Below are positions 51,779 to 60,204 of a stretch of 64,000 nt of DNA, piece by piece. Position 1 is the first letter of the stretch. Each line of letters begins with the position of its first letter. The stretch is taken from assembly GCF_900112315.1 (NCBI RefSeq), contig NZ_FOLL01000004.1, positions 62,001 to 126,000 of the forward strand. The letters are read 5' to 3'. The notes beneath the pieces are model-generated. The model was not told where the DNA came from. It made no database searches and saw nothing but the letters and a program-made list of their open reading frames with translations. A program made the position numbers and the translations under genes. The DNA comes from Parapedobacter composti. GTDB lineage: Bacteria > Bacteroidota > Bacteroidia > Sphingobacteriales > Sphingobacteriaceae.

Positions 51779-52426
51779 ATGAAAGTAAAAGTCATTCTGT
51801 TCACCCTAATTATCAGTCATATATCTTTATCGTTGCGAGCTCATACGATGAGTGAGACCGCTGCATGGCACGCGGTTTACGGAAACCAGCGGGATACACT
51901 GGCGATGCTCGTAAGCCGCATAGCCGGATTGCAGCAACAGGCACATGGAAGCCGGCATGGGGCCGGCGAAGACAAAATACGCCTGCAGTTTGCCGGCGAT
52001 AATTTCCGCGTAGCGGAAAACGGGGAGTTCCGCTACCGGGCTGTTTTTACCAAGCGGGGTGAGAAACCCATGGTCATCGATAAAACGGTTGATTTTACCG
52101 GTATCGCTTCGATTTATCCCCTGCCCACCTCGGCTGATGATATCGGTGCACTCCTGATACGTTACGATAGCGGCGATACGGTCTCGTTTTTCTACAGGGA
52201 CAGCGGTACGGCAGGCGGTGAATTGCTGGGCTACGTCCTGGACCTGGTGTATCACGTGAATAAAGCGAACGGAATAAACCTGGACAGGCTGTTTTCCGAC
52301 TGGGAAACCGATGTAATAAGGGACCAGACATACGATTCGGTTTCGCGGTTCATTGCCCGGCATCCCGACAGTTTCCTTACGGAGTTTGCCCGCATGGTAC
52401 GCAACAATAAACAGTCAAAAGATTAA
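51779..52426 (+). CDS. Small exported protein, unknown function
   Basis: A 215-residue protein with a signal peptide (MKVKVILFTLIISHISLSLRA) and a soluble mature part. I do not recognise a family. Features are an acidic middle with alternating beta-like stretches (GEFRYRAVFTKRGEKPMVID and GALLIRYDSGDTVSFFYRD) and a helical C-terminus (VSRFIARHPDSFLTEFARMV). It is headed by the promoter with operator copy B and followed 3 bases later by another unknown gene, so the two form an operon. Confidence 0.6.
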   Translation: MKVKVILFTLIISHISLSLRAHTMSETAAWHAVYGNQRDTLAMLVSRIAGLQQQAHGSRHGAGEDKIRLQFAGDNFRVAENGEFRYRAVFTKRGEKPMVIDKTVDFTGIASIYPLPTSADDIGALLIRYDSGDTVSFFYRDSGTAGGELLGYVLDLVYHVNKANGINLDRLFSDWETDVIRDQTYDSVSRFIARHPDSFLTEFARMVRNNKQSKD

Positions 52427-52429
52427 CAC

Positions 52430-52807
52430 ATGACCACACATTCCTATCCTTCACCGCCTGACATCCCTGCCTTGCAACTGGTCTACCGAAGCTATGCAGG
52501 CATACACAGTCTGCTGCGGTTGTTGTCGGCCGGTTTACCGGAACTGCAGCTTGAGTTTTCACCGGACAGCTTCATGGCTTTTTATGAGGATTTCCGGAAT
52601 CGGGAAACGGAAATCGACCATGCTGCGGGGGAAGCGCTGGAACCCGAATTTTACTGGACAAAGGGCGACGGCTGCTGGGTGCGTGTGTGTTTTGAAGCGC
52701 ACGAGGGCTATTATGAATGGGGCTGCTATACGTCGCCGCCCAACGTTGACCGCCTCCGGGCGTTTTTCGAGGACGTGAACAGCAACAACGCTAACTCAAC
52801 TGACTAA
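52430..52807 (+). CDS. Small soluble protein, unknown function
   Basis: A 125-residue acidic protein without signal peptide or membrane helix. The central part (PDSFMAFYEDFRNRETEIDH) is helical, followed by a Trp- and Tyr-rich C-terminal segment (YWTKGDGCWVRVCFEAHE and GYYEWGCYTSPPNVDRL) with two Cys. It begins 3 bases after the stop of the exported protein gene, so it is probably translated from the same message. No family is recognised. The aromatic-rich end suggests a compact beta fold. Confidence 0.55.
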   Translation: MTTHSYPSPPDIPALQLVYRSYAGIHSLLRLLSAGLPELQLEFSPDSFMAFYEDFRNRETEIDHAAGEALEPEFYWTKGDGCWVRVCFEAHEGYYEWGCYTSPPNVDRLRAFFEDVNSNNANSTD

Positions 52808-52849
52808 CATAATTTCTTTTTGTAACTTTAGTGCTTATAGATACAAAAA

Positions 52850-53667
52850 ATGGCAAAAGGAAGAATTCTACAAGTTATACAATCGAGTATAAAGGTCATT
52901 ACCCAAGACGAAGCCGATTTTATAAGCCTTACAGATATTGCCCGACATAAAGATGCTGGACATACGGACGATATCATCAAAAATTGGATGAGAAACCGGA
53001 ATACCATTGAATTACTGGGTTTTTGGAAACGATATACAACCCTAATTTAAACCCGTCGAATTCGACGGGTTTAAAAAACAAGCCGGATTAAACAGTTTTG
53101 TGATGACCCCAAAACGTTGGATAGAAAGCACCAATGCCATTGGAATAGTATCAAAATCGGGAAGATATGGCGGAACTTATGCACACAAAGACATCGCTTT
53201 AGAGTTTGCTTCATGGATTTCCATAGAATTTAAGCTCTACGTTATCAAAGAATTTCAACGCCTAAAAGACGATGAAAACAACCGGCTGAAATTAGAATGG
53301 AACTTGCAACGGACATTAGCCAAATGTAAATTATCATATCCACACAGACGCCATCAAAGAAAATCTGATACCAAACAAAATTACCAAACAACAGGCAAGT
53401 TTTGTTTACGCCAACGAAGCCGATTTGTTGAATGTTGCCCTGTTCGGGATTACCGCAAAAGAATGGCGAGACAACAATCCTGACAAAGACGGAAATATCA
53501 GAGACGATGCAACATTGGAACAATTAGTCGTATTAAGCAACATGGAAAGTATTAACGCTTTACTTATCCGACAAGGGCTATCACAAAAAGAACGTCTCAT
53601 CGAACTCAATAAAGTGGCGATAACCCAAATGAAATCTTTACTTGAAAGTAATGCAATCAAAAATTAA
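52850..53667 (+). pseudogene. KilA-N domain protein gene with three frameshifts
   Basis: Fragments that together give a full-length KilA-N protein. First, DEADFISLTDIARHKDAGH and NWMRNRNTIELLGFW; then, in another frame, FKPVEFDGFKKQAGLNSFVM, TPKRWIESTNAIGIVSKSG and AHKDIALEFASWIS; then, in a third, NEADLLNVALFGITAKEW and a final helical part. Restoring one G near 53026, one T near 53046, and removing one base near 53325 reconnects them; the total of 818 bases plus one net base is a multiple of three. KilA-N proteins are DNA-binding and of phage or mobile-element origin. The gene looks dead. Confidence 0.85.
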
Positions 53668-53840
53668 AATAAGGGAACGAAATAACAATGAATCCAAAGA
53701 GACCGGGATCGCGAATTTTTAACCTTTATCCTGATAAAAAAACTATTTTTTTTACCTGAAAGCACAGAATAAGACTGAAAAATACCAGAAACAGGGTGTT
53801 TTTTTGCTTTTGCCCCGTTAAAAATTTCATCGATTGAATC

Positions 53841-54443
53841 ATGCAAATCACCTTCAAACGCCCCGTCAGCATCATCCAGATTTTCCGCAATATTCATGTT
53901 TACGGTAAAGAGGGGAAAGCGTATGCGGACAGGGCTGAGCAACTGGCATGGAAAGAAATCTCCTCGAAAGCGGGCTACATACAAGACCAGCAACTTTTCC
54001 TGCCCCGGACCATTGTGGATGACCCCAGTTTCAGCGGCTGCGACCTGATTACGATGGAAGACAATAATGATACCGGCCAGGGCACACCCAATCGTTGTTT
54101 CCATTTTGCAAGACGCAACGTACTTGACATTTTCGAGTTAAAAAAAGGCCCTCCGATTGAACTTCACCTCCGGTACGACCATTTCGAAGTCGGCATGCCC
54201 AAAAGGAACAACTTTAAATTGTGTGAGCTGAAAATCAATGAGCCTGTTGAAATCAAAATCAATGGCAAGCTGGATCATACGCTCACCGTCGGGCGCGCAC
54301 GGACATTCAAAGAGCAGCATTACATTTTTGAATACCTCGGAGACTTTGACGCTTGCCAGTTGCTGCGGGAGCCCTGTCCACCCTATGGAAAGAAAATCCC
54401 CGTACACCGGAAAACCGTGGATCTGATCAAGCCGCTCTGGTAA
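53841..54443 (+). CDS. Soluble protein, unknown function
   Basis: A 200-residue protein with no signal peptide or membrane helix, starting MQITFKRPVSIIQIFRNIHV. The sequence has a basic N-terminal half and a long beta-rich part (IELHLRYDHFEV, ELKINEPVEIKINGKLDH, EQHYIFEYLGDFDACQLL). Two cysteine-containing segments (CDLITMED and REPCPPYGKK) do not form an evident metal site. It starts 173 bases after the KilA-N remnant and its stop is 8 bases from the end of the convergent PAS/LuxR gene. I do not recognise the family; it could be part of the mobile stretch. Confidence 0.55.
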   Translation: MQITFKRPVSIIQIFRNIHVYGKEGKAYADRAEQLAWKEISSKAGYIQDQQLFLPRTIVDDPSFSGCDLITMEDNNDTGQGTPNRCFHFARRNVLDIFELKKGPPIELHLRYDHFEVGMPKRNNFKLCELKINEPVEIKINGKLDHTLTVGRARTFKEQHYIFEYLGDFDACQLLREPCPPYGKKIPVHRKTVDLIKPLW

Positions 54444-54451
54444 ATCGCTTG

Positions 54452-55153
54452 CTACACCAGATTGAATGCCTGTGCAAACCTGATGATATCATAGTGTGTT
54501 TTTGCACCTAATTTCCGTTTGATGTTTCTCCGGTGGGTATTCAGCGTCTTTTGCGAGATATAAGCCCGTTCGCTGATGTTTGTTGGATTTTCGCCCGAGG
54601 CGATGTATTGCAGCAATTCCTTTTCCCGTTTGGTCAACGAGGCGAAACGATGGTAATTATCCTTCAGCAACAGGTTTTCGGCCATGAGCCGTTCCGCCTT
54701 CTCGGCGAGGTGATGGTTTGGATCCAGTTGCAGGGCAAAGGTGAGCGACAGCAGCGGCCTATCTTCTTCATCGTAAACGAATGGCCGGGATGCACTCAGG
54801 TACCATTCAAAAGATTGGTTCTGCCCGGTGGCCACCTGTTGGAAAAAGGAAAACCATTGTGTTTGGTTAGGAACCTTCAGCAACTCCATGAACTTAGGCA
54901 GGTAGAACTGCACATCGTCCGGATTGAAAAACTTGGTGAAATAGTCCTGTCCAAGCTGCCGTATTTCTTCTTGGGTAGCCCCCAGCGCCTGCAAGCCACG
55001 CTGTGACATGTAAACCACGGTAAAATCACGCACATCATGGATGATATAAACCGGCAGTTCATCAGCAATCGCCTCAAGCGCAGCCAGTTTTCGCACGGCC
55101 ACATTGCGCACCGCATCACTGCAATTGAATCCAGCAGGCAACAAATCGGTCAT
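54452..55153 (-). CDS. PAS-domain LuxR-family transcription regulator
   Basis: A 233-residue regulator with a PAS-like sensor (about residues 25-150; YIIHDVRDFTVVYMSQRGL and then QNQSFEWYLSASRPFVYDE) and a C-terminal LuxR helix-turn-helix (LTKREKELLQYIASGENPTNISERA and KTLNTHRRNIKRKLGAKT), ending DIIRFAQAFNLV. It is of a type common in Bacteroidota. A 20-bp palindrome (copy C) and a -7-like TAACTTTA sit just upstream, consistent with autoregulation. The same palindrome stands at three other loci in the window. A decayed relative of this gene is at 46635. Signal and mode of action are not known. Confidence 0.86.
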   Translation of the reverse strand: MTDLLPAGFNCSDAVRNVAVRKLAALEAIADELPVYIIHDVRDFTVVYMSQRGLQALGATQEEIRQLGQDYFTKFFNPDDVQFYLPKFMELLKVPNQTQWFSFFQQVATGQNQSFEWYLSASRPFVYDEEDRPLLSLTFALQLDPNHHLAEKAERLMAENLLLKDNYHRFASLTKREKELLQYIASGENPTNISERAYISQKTLNTHRRNIKRKLGAKTHYDIIRFAQAFNLV

Positions 55154-55194
55154 CAGTCTAAGTTTTAGGTTATTTCGCCCGGTAAAGTTAAAAA

Positions 55195-55214
55195 AATACC
55201 CGAAAGTGAGTATT
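55195..55214 (-). promoter_or_regulatory. Palindromic operator-like element (copy C)
   Basis: The plus strand reads AATACCCGAAAGTGAGTATT, arms around AAAG. On the minus strand it is followed after 4 bases by TAACTTTA (55183-55190), one base from the -7 consensus, and then the PAS/LuxR ATG 30 bases later. Position suggests autoregulation. The rest of the 280-bp gap to 55434 shows only an AT-rich stretch. Confidence 0.6.
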
Positions 55215-55433
55215 TTTTTTCATAGAAAAAGTTCATAACACTGTTCGTCACATTGCAGGTTATATTTTTACGGCTGGGCAAATAGTGGCTGGTATAGGGA
55301 AGTACGCCTCCGGGCCTTTTTTTTTGAAGACTGCTAAAAACGCGAAAAGAAGGCGGTTTACCGGATAACCATCGGGAATTACCTATTCATTAAACCAGAT
55401 TTTATCCCTATACTTGTATGCTAAATAGACGAT

Positions 55434-56606
55434 ATGAGCCAATATAAAGCGCCGGATTATTACCTCCTGGACGAACTCATCGGTGAGGAGCACCGGCTTA
55501 TCCGCGACAGCGTGCGGCAGTGGGTCAACAGGGAGCTGCTGCCGATCATTGAAGAATATGCCCAGCGGGCGGAGTTTCCGCGCCAGCTGCTTCCCGGCAT
55601 GGCACAGTTGGGGCTGTTCGGCCCTACCATCCCCGAGGAGTATGGCGGTGCCGGGCTCGACTACCTGGCGTACGGCATCATGATGCAGGAGCTGGAACGG
55701 GGTGATTCGGGCATCCGCTCAACGGCTTCTGTGCAGGGGTCGCTGGTGATGTACCCCATCTATGCGTTCGGCAGCGAGGAGCAGAAAAGGAATTACCTGC
55801 CCAGGTTGGCCAACGGGGAACTCATTGGCTGCTTTGGCCTTACCGAGCCTGACCACGGCTCCAACCCGGCGGGAATGATCTCGCGCTTTGAGGACGACGG
55901 GGATCATGTGGTGCTCAACGGCGCCAAGATGTGGATTTCCAATGCGCCCTTTGCCGATATCGCCATCGTGTGGGCCAAAAACCCGGAAGGAAAGGTACAG
56001 GGCATCATCGTGGAGCGCGGCATGGAAGGGTTCAGTACGCCGGAAACGCACAATAAGTGGAGCTTGCGGGCTTCGGCTACGGGCGAACTGGTGTTTGACA
56101 ACGTGCGCGTACCCAAAAGCCATATCCTGCCGGGTGTTACGGGGATGCGCGGACCGTTGAGTTGCCTCAATCAGGCCCGCTATGGTATTGCATGGGGCGC
56201 GCTGGGCGCGGCAATGGATTGCTATGACACCGCGCTGCGCTACGCCAGGGAACGGGAGCAGTTCGGCAAGCCTATTGCAGGGTTCCAGCTGCAGCAGAAA
56301 AAACTGGCCGAAATGATCACGGAAATTACCAAGGGGCAATTGCTGGTATGGCGCCTGGCCACGCTGAAAAATGAAGACCGCGCTACGCCGGCCCAGATAT
56401 CCATGGCTAAACGCAACAGCGTGGCCACAGCACTCCACGTGGCCCGAGAGGCCAGACAGGTGCTTGGCGGCATGGGCATCACCGGCGAGTACCCCATCAT
56501 GCGGCACATGATGAACCTGGAATCCGTGGTTACCTACGAGGGTACTCATGATATCCATCTGCTGATTACGGGGATGGACGTCACGGGAATAAATGCGTTT
56601 AGTTAG
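55434..56606 (+). CDS. Acyl-CoA dehydrogenase, glutaryl-CoA dehydrogenase-like
   Basis: FAD enzyme of 390 residues, acyl-CoA dehydrogenase fold with three domains. GDSGIRSTASVQGSLVMYPI and TEPDHGSNPAGMISRFE, LNGAKMWISNAPFADIAIVW, and QVLGGMGITGEYPIMRHMMN are characteristic, and the catalytic Glu is in TYEGTHDIHLLITG. The R-S-T-A-S-V-Q segment and the YEGTHDIH end are those of glutaryl-CoA dehydrogenases, which oxidise and decarboxylate glutaryl-CoA in lysine and tryptophan breakdown. The substrate is inferred from resemblance only. It starts 281 bases from the divergent regulator and is followed by a DUF1080 gene. Confidence 0.88.
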   Translation: MSQYKAPDYYLLDELIGEEHRLIRDSVRQWVNRELLPIIEEYAQRAEFPRQLLPGMAQLGLFGPTIPEEYGGAGLDYLAYGIMMQELERGDSGIRSTASVQGSLVMYPIYAFGSEEQKRNYLPRLANGELIGCFGLTEPDHGSNPAGMISRFEDDGDHVVLNGAKMWISNAPFADIAIVWAKNPEGKVQGIIVERGMEGFSTPETHNKWSLRASATGELVFDNVRVPKSHILPGVTGMRGPLSCLNQARYGIAWGALGAAMDCYDTALRYAREREQFGKPIAGFQLQQKKLAEMITEITKGQLLVWRLATLKNEDRATPAQISMAKRNSVATALHVAREARQVLGGMGITGEYPIMRHMMNLESVVTYEGTHDIHLLITGMDVTGINAFS

Positions 56607-56649
56607 CCTAACGCAACGGCATGTAAATAAACCAAGTAAGATAATAGTA

Positions 56650-57393
56650 ATGAATTGTAACGCGTTAATTTCTACCGGAGCACTGGCGCTGTTGGCGCTT
56701 CCGGTGTTGGCACAGCAGACTAAAATGAAACCTGAAGAAACTGAAGTATGGGAGCCGGAACCGCGCGTGGTTACCACGGCACCGGACAAGGCGCCGTCAG
56801 ATGCCATCGTATTGTTCGACGGTACGTCGCTGAGTGAATGGGTGAGCGCTAAGGATGGTTCTTCGCCCGCCGAATGGGATGTGGCCGACGGTGCTTTTAC
56901 CGTGGTAAAGGGCAAGGGAAATATCCAGACCAAACAGGAGTTTACGGATTACCAGCTGCATGTGGAATGGCGGACACCGACGGAAATCGAGGGCGAAGGC
57001 CAGGGCCGCGGCAACAGCGGCGTCTTCATGCAGGGGCGTTATGAAGTGCAGGTGTTGGATAGTTATAATAACCGCACTTATTCCAACGGTCAGGCGGCCA
57101 GTCTATATAAACAGCGTATGCCACTGGTGAACGCGACCAAGGCGCCCGGTGAATGGCAGACGTATGATATTATCTGGACGGCACCGCGCTTCAATGCGGA
57201 TGGCATCTTGATAAGCAAAGCCCGCGTAACAGTGCTACACAACGGTGTTCTGGTGCAGAATAACGTGGAGCTCGACGGCGCAACCCAGTTTATCGGTATT
57301 CCCAAATACCAGGCGCATGGACCGGGCCCTATCGTATTGCAGGACCACGGAAATCCGGTGAGTTTCCGCAATATCTGGATTAGGCCGCTTTAA
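56650..57393 (+). CDS. Secreted DUF1080 (3-keto-disaccharide hydrolase-like) protein
   Basis: A 247-residue exported protein with a signal peptide (NALISTGALALLALPVLAQQ). The mature part has the DUF1080 jelly-roll pattern: AIVLFDGTSLSEWVS, WDVADGAFTVVKGKGNIQTK, YQLHVEWRTP, GNSGVFMQGRYEVQVLDSY and a C-terminal IVLQDHGNPVSFRNIWIRPL. Some members cleave 3-keto-glycosides; others are only known as carbohydrate-related. The Met at 56650 is chosen for the signal peptide; the frame is open upstream into the previous gene. It is 43 bases from the acyl-CoA dehydrogenase stop and is followed by heptamer repeats. Confidence 0.87.
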   Translation: MNCNALISTGALALLALPVLAQQTKMKPEETEVWEPEPRVVTTAPDKAPSDAIVLFDGTSLSEWVSAKDGSSPAEWDVADGAFTVVKGKGNIQTKQEFTDYQLHVEWRTPTEIEGEGQGRGNSGVFMQGRYEVQVLDSYNNRTYSNGQAASLYKQRMPLVNATKAPGEWQTYDIIWTAPRFNADGILISKARVTVLHNGVLVQNNVELDGATQFIGIPKYQAHGPGPIVLQDHGNPVSFRNIWIRPL

Positions 57394-57449
57394 TGGTGAC
57401 TGGTGACTGGTGACTGGTGATTGGTGATTGGTGATTGGTGGTTGGTGTT
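57394..57449. repeat. Tandem heptamer repeats
   Basis: Eight 7-base units directly after the DUF1080 stop: three TGGTGAC, three TGGTGAT, then TGGTGGT and TGGTGTT. The array is low-complexity and could vary in number by slipped-strand replication. Confidence 0.85.
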
Positions 57450-57465
57450 CGTGAAGCCAACCACC
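57437..57465. terminator. Hairpin between convergent DUF1080 and asnB genes
   Basis: GGTGGTTGG (57437-57445) and CCAACCACC (57457-57465) form a perfect 9-bp stem with an 11-base loop, at the end of the heptamer array. There is no T run, so if it stops transcription it does so without the usual tail. Confidence 0.4.
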
Positions 57466-57481
57466 AACCACCTTCCACTAA

Positions 57482-59179
57482 TCACAATGCTTCGGCTACT
57501 TTGGATTTCTCTTTTTCGTAGCTTTCGTTGTGGACTGCAGCGACGGCGCGTCCGGACGGGTCGTTCAGGTTCTGGAACGATGCGTCCCAAGCCAGCGCCT
57601 CGGGCGTGCTGCAAGCCACGGATTTAACCGAAGGCACGGTCAATGCAGCAGTGTCTGACGGGAAATGCTCGGCGAAAATAGACCGGTATAGGTATTCCTC
57701 CTTGTTCTTCGGCGGATTGATGGGAAACCGCTCTGCGGCACCTGCAAGCTGTTCGTCGCTTACGCGTTCCTCGGCTTGTGCTTTCAACGTATCTATCCAG
57801 CTGTACCCGACCCCGTCGGAAAACTGCTCCTTTTGCCGCCACGCAATGCTTTCGGGCAGGTAGTCTTCAAAGGCTTTGCGCACAATCCATTTTTCCATGC
57901 GCCCTTCCCTGATCATTTTGTCTTCGGGATTGAGCCGCATGGCAATGTCGATAAACTCCTTATCCAGGAACGGCACCCGGCCTTCTACGCCCCAGGCGGC
58001 AAGTGACTTGTTGGCCCGCAGGCAGTCATACAGGTGCAGCTTACCCAGCTTACGGACCGTCTCCTCGTGGAACTCCTTGGCATTCGGCGCCTTATGGAAA
58101 TAGAGATAGCCGCCAAACAGTTCGTCCGACCCTTCTCCGGAAAGCACCATCTTGATGCCCATGGATTTAATGACCCGCGCCAACAGGTACATCGGCGTAG
58201 ACGCGCGCACGGTGGTTACATCATACGTTTCTAAATGATAGATAACATCGCGGATGGCGTCCAGGCCTTCCTGGATGGTAAAGTTAATCTCGTGGTGGAT
58301 GGTGCCGATATGGTCGGCCGCCTTCTTGGCCGCCACCAGGTCCGGTGATCCTTTCAGCCCCACGGCGAACGAATGCAGCCGTGGATACCAGGCTTTTTCC
58401 TGATCGTTTGATTCTACCCGTCGGGAGGCGAATTTCTTGGTTATGGCCGCAATGACCGACGAGTCTAAACCGCCGGATAGCAGCACTCCGTAAGGCACGT
58501 CAGACATCAGCTGGCGGTGCACGGCGTCTTCCAGGCCCTTGCGTAGGGTGTCGATATCGGTTACGTTATCTTTCACATGGTCATACTGTTCCCAGTCGCG
58601 CGTATACCACTTCTTCGGCTCGCTGCCTTCCTTGCTGTAAATGTAATGCCCCGGAGGGAATGTTTCTATGTGGCTGCAATACCCCTCAAGCGCCTTCAGC
58701 TCGGAGGCTACAAAAACCGTCCCCTTTTCATCGCGACCGATATAGAGCGGGATGATGCCGATGTGATCACGCGCAATAAGGTACGCGTCGCGCTCAGCGT
58801 CATACAGCGCAAACGCGAAGATTCCATTCAGGTCTTCAATGAAATGCGGTCCTTTCTGTTCATATAAGGCCAAGATGACCTCACTGTCACATTGTGTGGA
58901 AAATTGGTAGCCGGGCAGTTGGTTCCGGAGCTGCTGGTGGTTGTATATCTCGCCGTTTACGGCAAGCACGATATTCCGGTTCGGGCTGTACAAGGGCTGT
59001 TGCCCGGATTTGGGATCAACAATTGCTAAACGTTCATGCGCTAAAATAGCTCTTTCTGAGCTATATATCCCCGACCAGTCCGGTCCGCGATGACGGATTT
59101 TCTTCGACATCTTCAGTACCTGGGGACGTAACTCTTCCGACTTTGTCTTTAAGTCAAAAGCTCCGATGATTCCACACAT
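57482..59179 (-). CDS. asnB: Asparagine synthase B (glutamine-hydrolysing)
   Basis: Makes asparagine from aspartate, ATP and glutamine. The 565-residue protein begins MCGIIGAFD, with Cys2 as the glutaminase nucleophile after Met removal, and has RLAIVDPKSGQQPL and NGEIYNHQQLR in the amidotransferase part. The synthetase part has the PP-loop LLSGGLDSSVIAAITKKF, LSGEGSDELFGGYLYFHKAP and GVEGRVPFLDKEFIDIAM. Length is standard. Preceded by a 416-bp gap with an AT-rich promoter region on each strand. Convergent with the DUF1080 gene. Confidence 0.96.
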   Translation of the reverse strand: MCGIIGAFDLKTKSEELRPQVLKMSKKIRHRGPDWSGIYSSERAILAHERLAIVDPKSGQQPLYSPNRNIVLAVNGEIYNHQQLRNQLPGYQFSTQCDSEVILALYEQKGPHFIEDLNGIFAFALYDAERDAYLIARDHIGIIPLYIGRDEKGTVFVASELKALEGYCSHIETFPPGHYIYSKEGSEPKKWYTRDWEQYDHVKDNVTDIDTLRKGLEDAVHRQLMSDVPYGVLLSGGLDSSVIAAITKKFASRRVESNDQEKAWYPRLHSFAVGLKGSPDLVAAKKAADHIGTIHHEINFTIQEGLDAIRDVIYHLETYDVTTVRASTPMYLLARVIKSMGIKMVLSGEGSDELFGGYLYFHKAPNAKEFHEETVRKLGKLHLYDCLRANKSLAAWGVEGRVPFLDKEFIDIAMRLNPEDKMIREGRMEKWIVRKAFEDYLPESIAWRQKEQFSDGVGYSWIDTLKAQAEERVSDEQLAGAAERFPINPPKNKEEYLYRSIFAEHFPSDTAALTVPSVKSVACSTPEALAWDASFQNLNDPSGRAVAAVHNESYEKEKSKVAEAL

Positions 59180-59395
59180 ATATGAATGAGTTAAGTGTTA
59201 CTTACAATTATATGCTGCAAAGTAACGAATTAAATATTGAAGTTTGCAACAAAATATGTAATTTTTAATGATTTTTTCAATAAAAAGACATTTTTTAAGA
59301 AATACTATTAACAAAACAACCGATAGACTGTCACAATTCCAATACAACTCCAACATGTTGAAACGTGGATATCGAACAGTGAATGGATATGTTTT

Positions 59396-59426
59396 TTGGT
59401 TAGCCGCTGTATAAAAACTATTTTTG
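59396..59426 (+). promoter_or_regulatory. Promoter for purN-purH
   Basis: TTG (59396-59398), 20-base spacer, TATTTTTG (59419-59426). This gives a leader of about 160 bases before the purN start. The rest of the 417-bp asnB-purN gap (59180-59395) is AT-rich, with no further element that I can support. Confidence 0.6.
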
Positions 59427-59428
59427 CG

Positions 59429-59474
59429 TGCCCAAAGATAATGGCTTTGTTGAATTTATTCAACGTTTGGGGCA
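59429..59474 (+). other. Structured leader of purN (nested hairpin)
   Basis: TGCCCAAA (59429-59436) pairs with TTTGGGGCA (59466-59474) with one bulged G, enclosing a smaller stem GTTGAA / TTCAAC (59449-59454 and 59459-59464). It begins at about the predicted transcript start. No T run follows, and no known purine riboswitch pattern is recognisable. The structure could protect the message or be regulatory. Confidence 0.35.
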
Positions 59475-59596
59475 TTTGTTTTATTTAACGAACTTTTCTA
59501 AGTTTGGATACGCCATACGTTGCGCAAACGGAGGGCCTATCACTCCGGCGGTGCGGTTAGGGCACTGCGGAAAGACGCATATCAATCATTAATAAC

Positions 59597-60169
59597 GTGA
59601 AGAAACGAATCGCTATTTTTGCTTCAGGCTCCGGTTCGAATGCCCAGAAGATCATGGAGCACTTTAAACATCATGACACTGCCGAAGTGGCGCTCATCCT
59701 GAGCAATAATCCGGACGCTTACGTATTGCAACGGGCAGATAATTTTGAGGTGCCCACGCATGTCTTCGACAGGCAGGCGTTTTACGAAACCGATGAGGTG
59801 GTACGGTTGCTGGAAAAACTCCACATCGACCTGGTGGTGCTGGCCGGTTTTCTCTGGCTGGTGCCGCAAAACCTGCTGCAAAAATTCCCCAATAAAATCA
59901 TCAACATCCATCCGGCGTTATTGCCGGCTTATGGGGGCAAAGGAATGTATGGCGACCGCGTGCATCAGGCGATACTGGATGCGGGGGAAGAGGAATCAGG
60001 CATTACCATCCATTTTGTAAACGAGCATTTCGACGAGGGGGAGATTATTTACCAGGCGCGTTTCCGCATCGAGCCGGGCGACAGTCTGGAGGTGGTCAAA
60101 TTCAAGGGCCAGCAACTGGAACATCTGCATTATCCCAAAATAATTGAAAACCTCCTGAAGAAGATGTAA
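59597..60169 (+). CDS. purN: Phosphoribosylglycinamide formyltransferase
   Basis: Third step of purine synthesis: formylation of glycinamide ribonucleotide using 10-formyl-tetrahydrofolate. The 190-residue protein begins with the phosphate-binding IAIFASGSGSNAQKIMEHF, followed by VLAGFLWLVPQNLLQKFPNK, the active-site NIHPALLPAYGGKGMYG with the catalytic Asn and His, and GITIHFVNEHFDEGEIIYQ (Asp). The start codon is GTG. It is followed 35 bases later by purH, which catalyses the last two steps of the same pathway. Confidence 0.95.
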   Translation: MKKRIAIFASGSGSNAQKIMEHFKHHDTAEVALILSNNPDAYVLQRADNFEVPTHVFDRQAFYETDEVVRLLEKLHIDLVVLAGFLWLVPQNLLQKFPNKIINIHPALLPAYGGKGMYGDRVHQAILDAGEEESGITIHFVNEHFDEGEIIYQARFRIEPGDSLEVVKFKGQQLEHLHYPKIIENLLKKM

Positions 60170-60204
60170 GTTTGCGGCTCGTAAATTAAATAGCTACATT
60201 ATAC

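Noticed and set aside
55719-56933. 404-codon open frame on the minus strand
   Set aside because: It lies opposite the glutaryl-CoA dehydrogenase-like gene, has no recognisable domain and shows the composition expected of an antisense shadow in GC-rich coding DNA.
57394-57449. CRISPR-like repeats
   Set aside because: Seven-base tandem units without spacers; simple sequence repeat.
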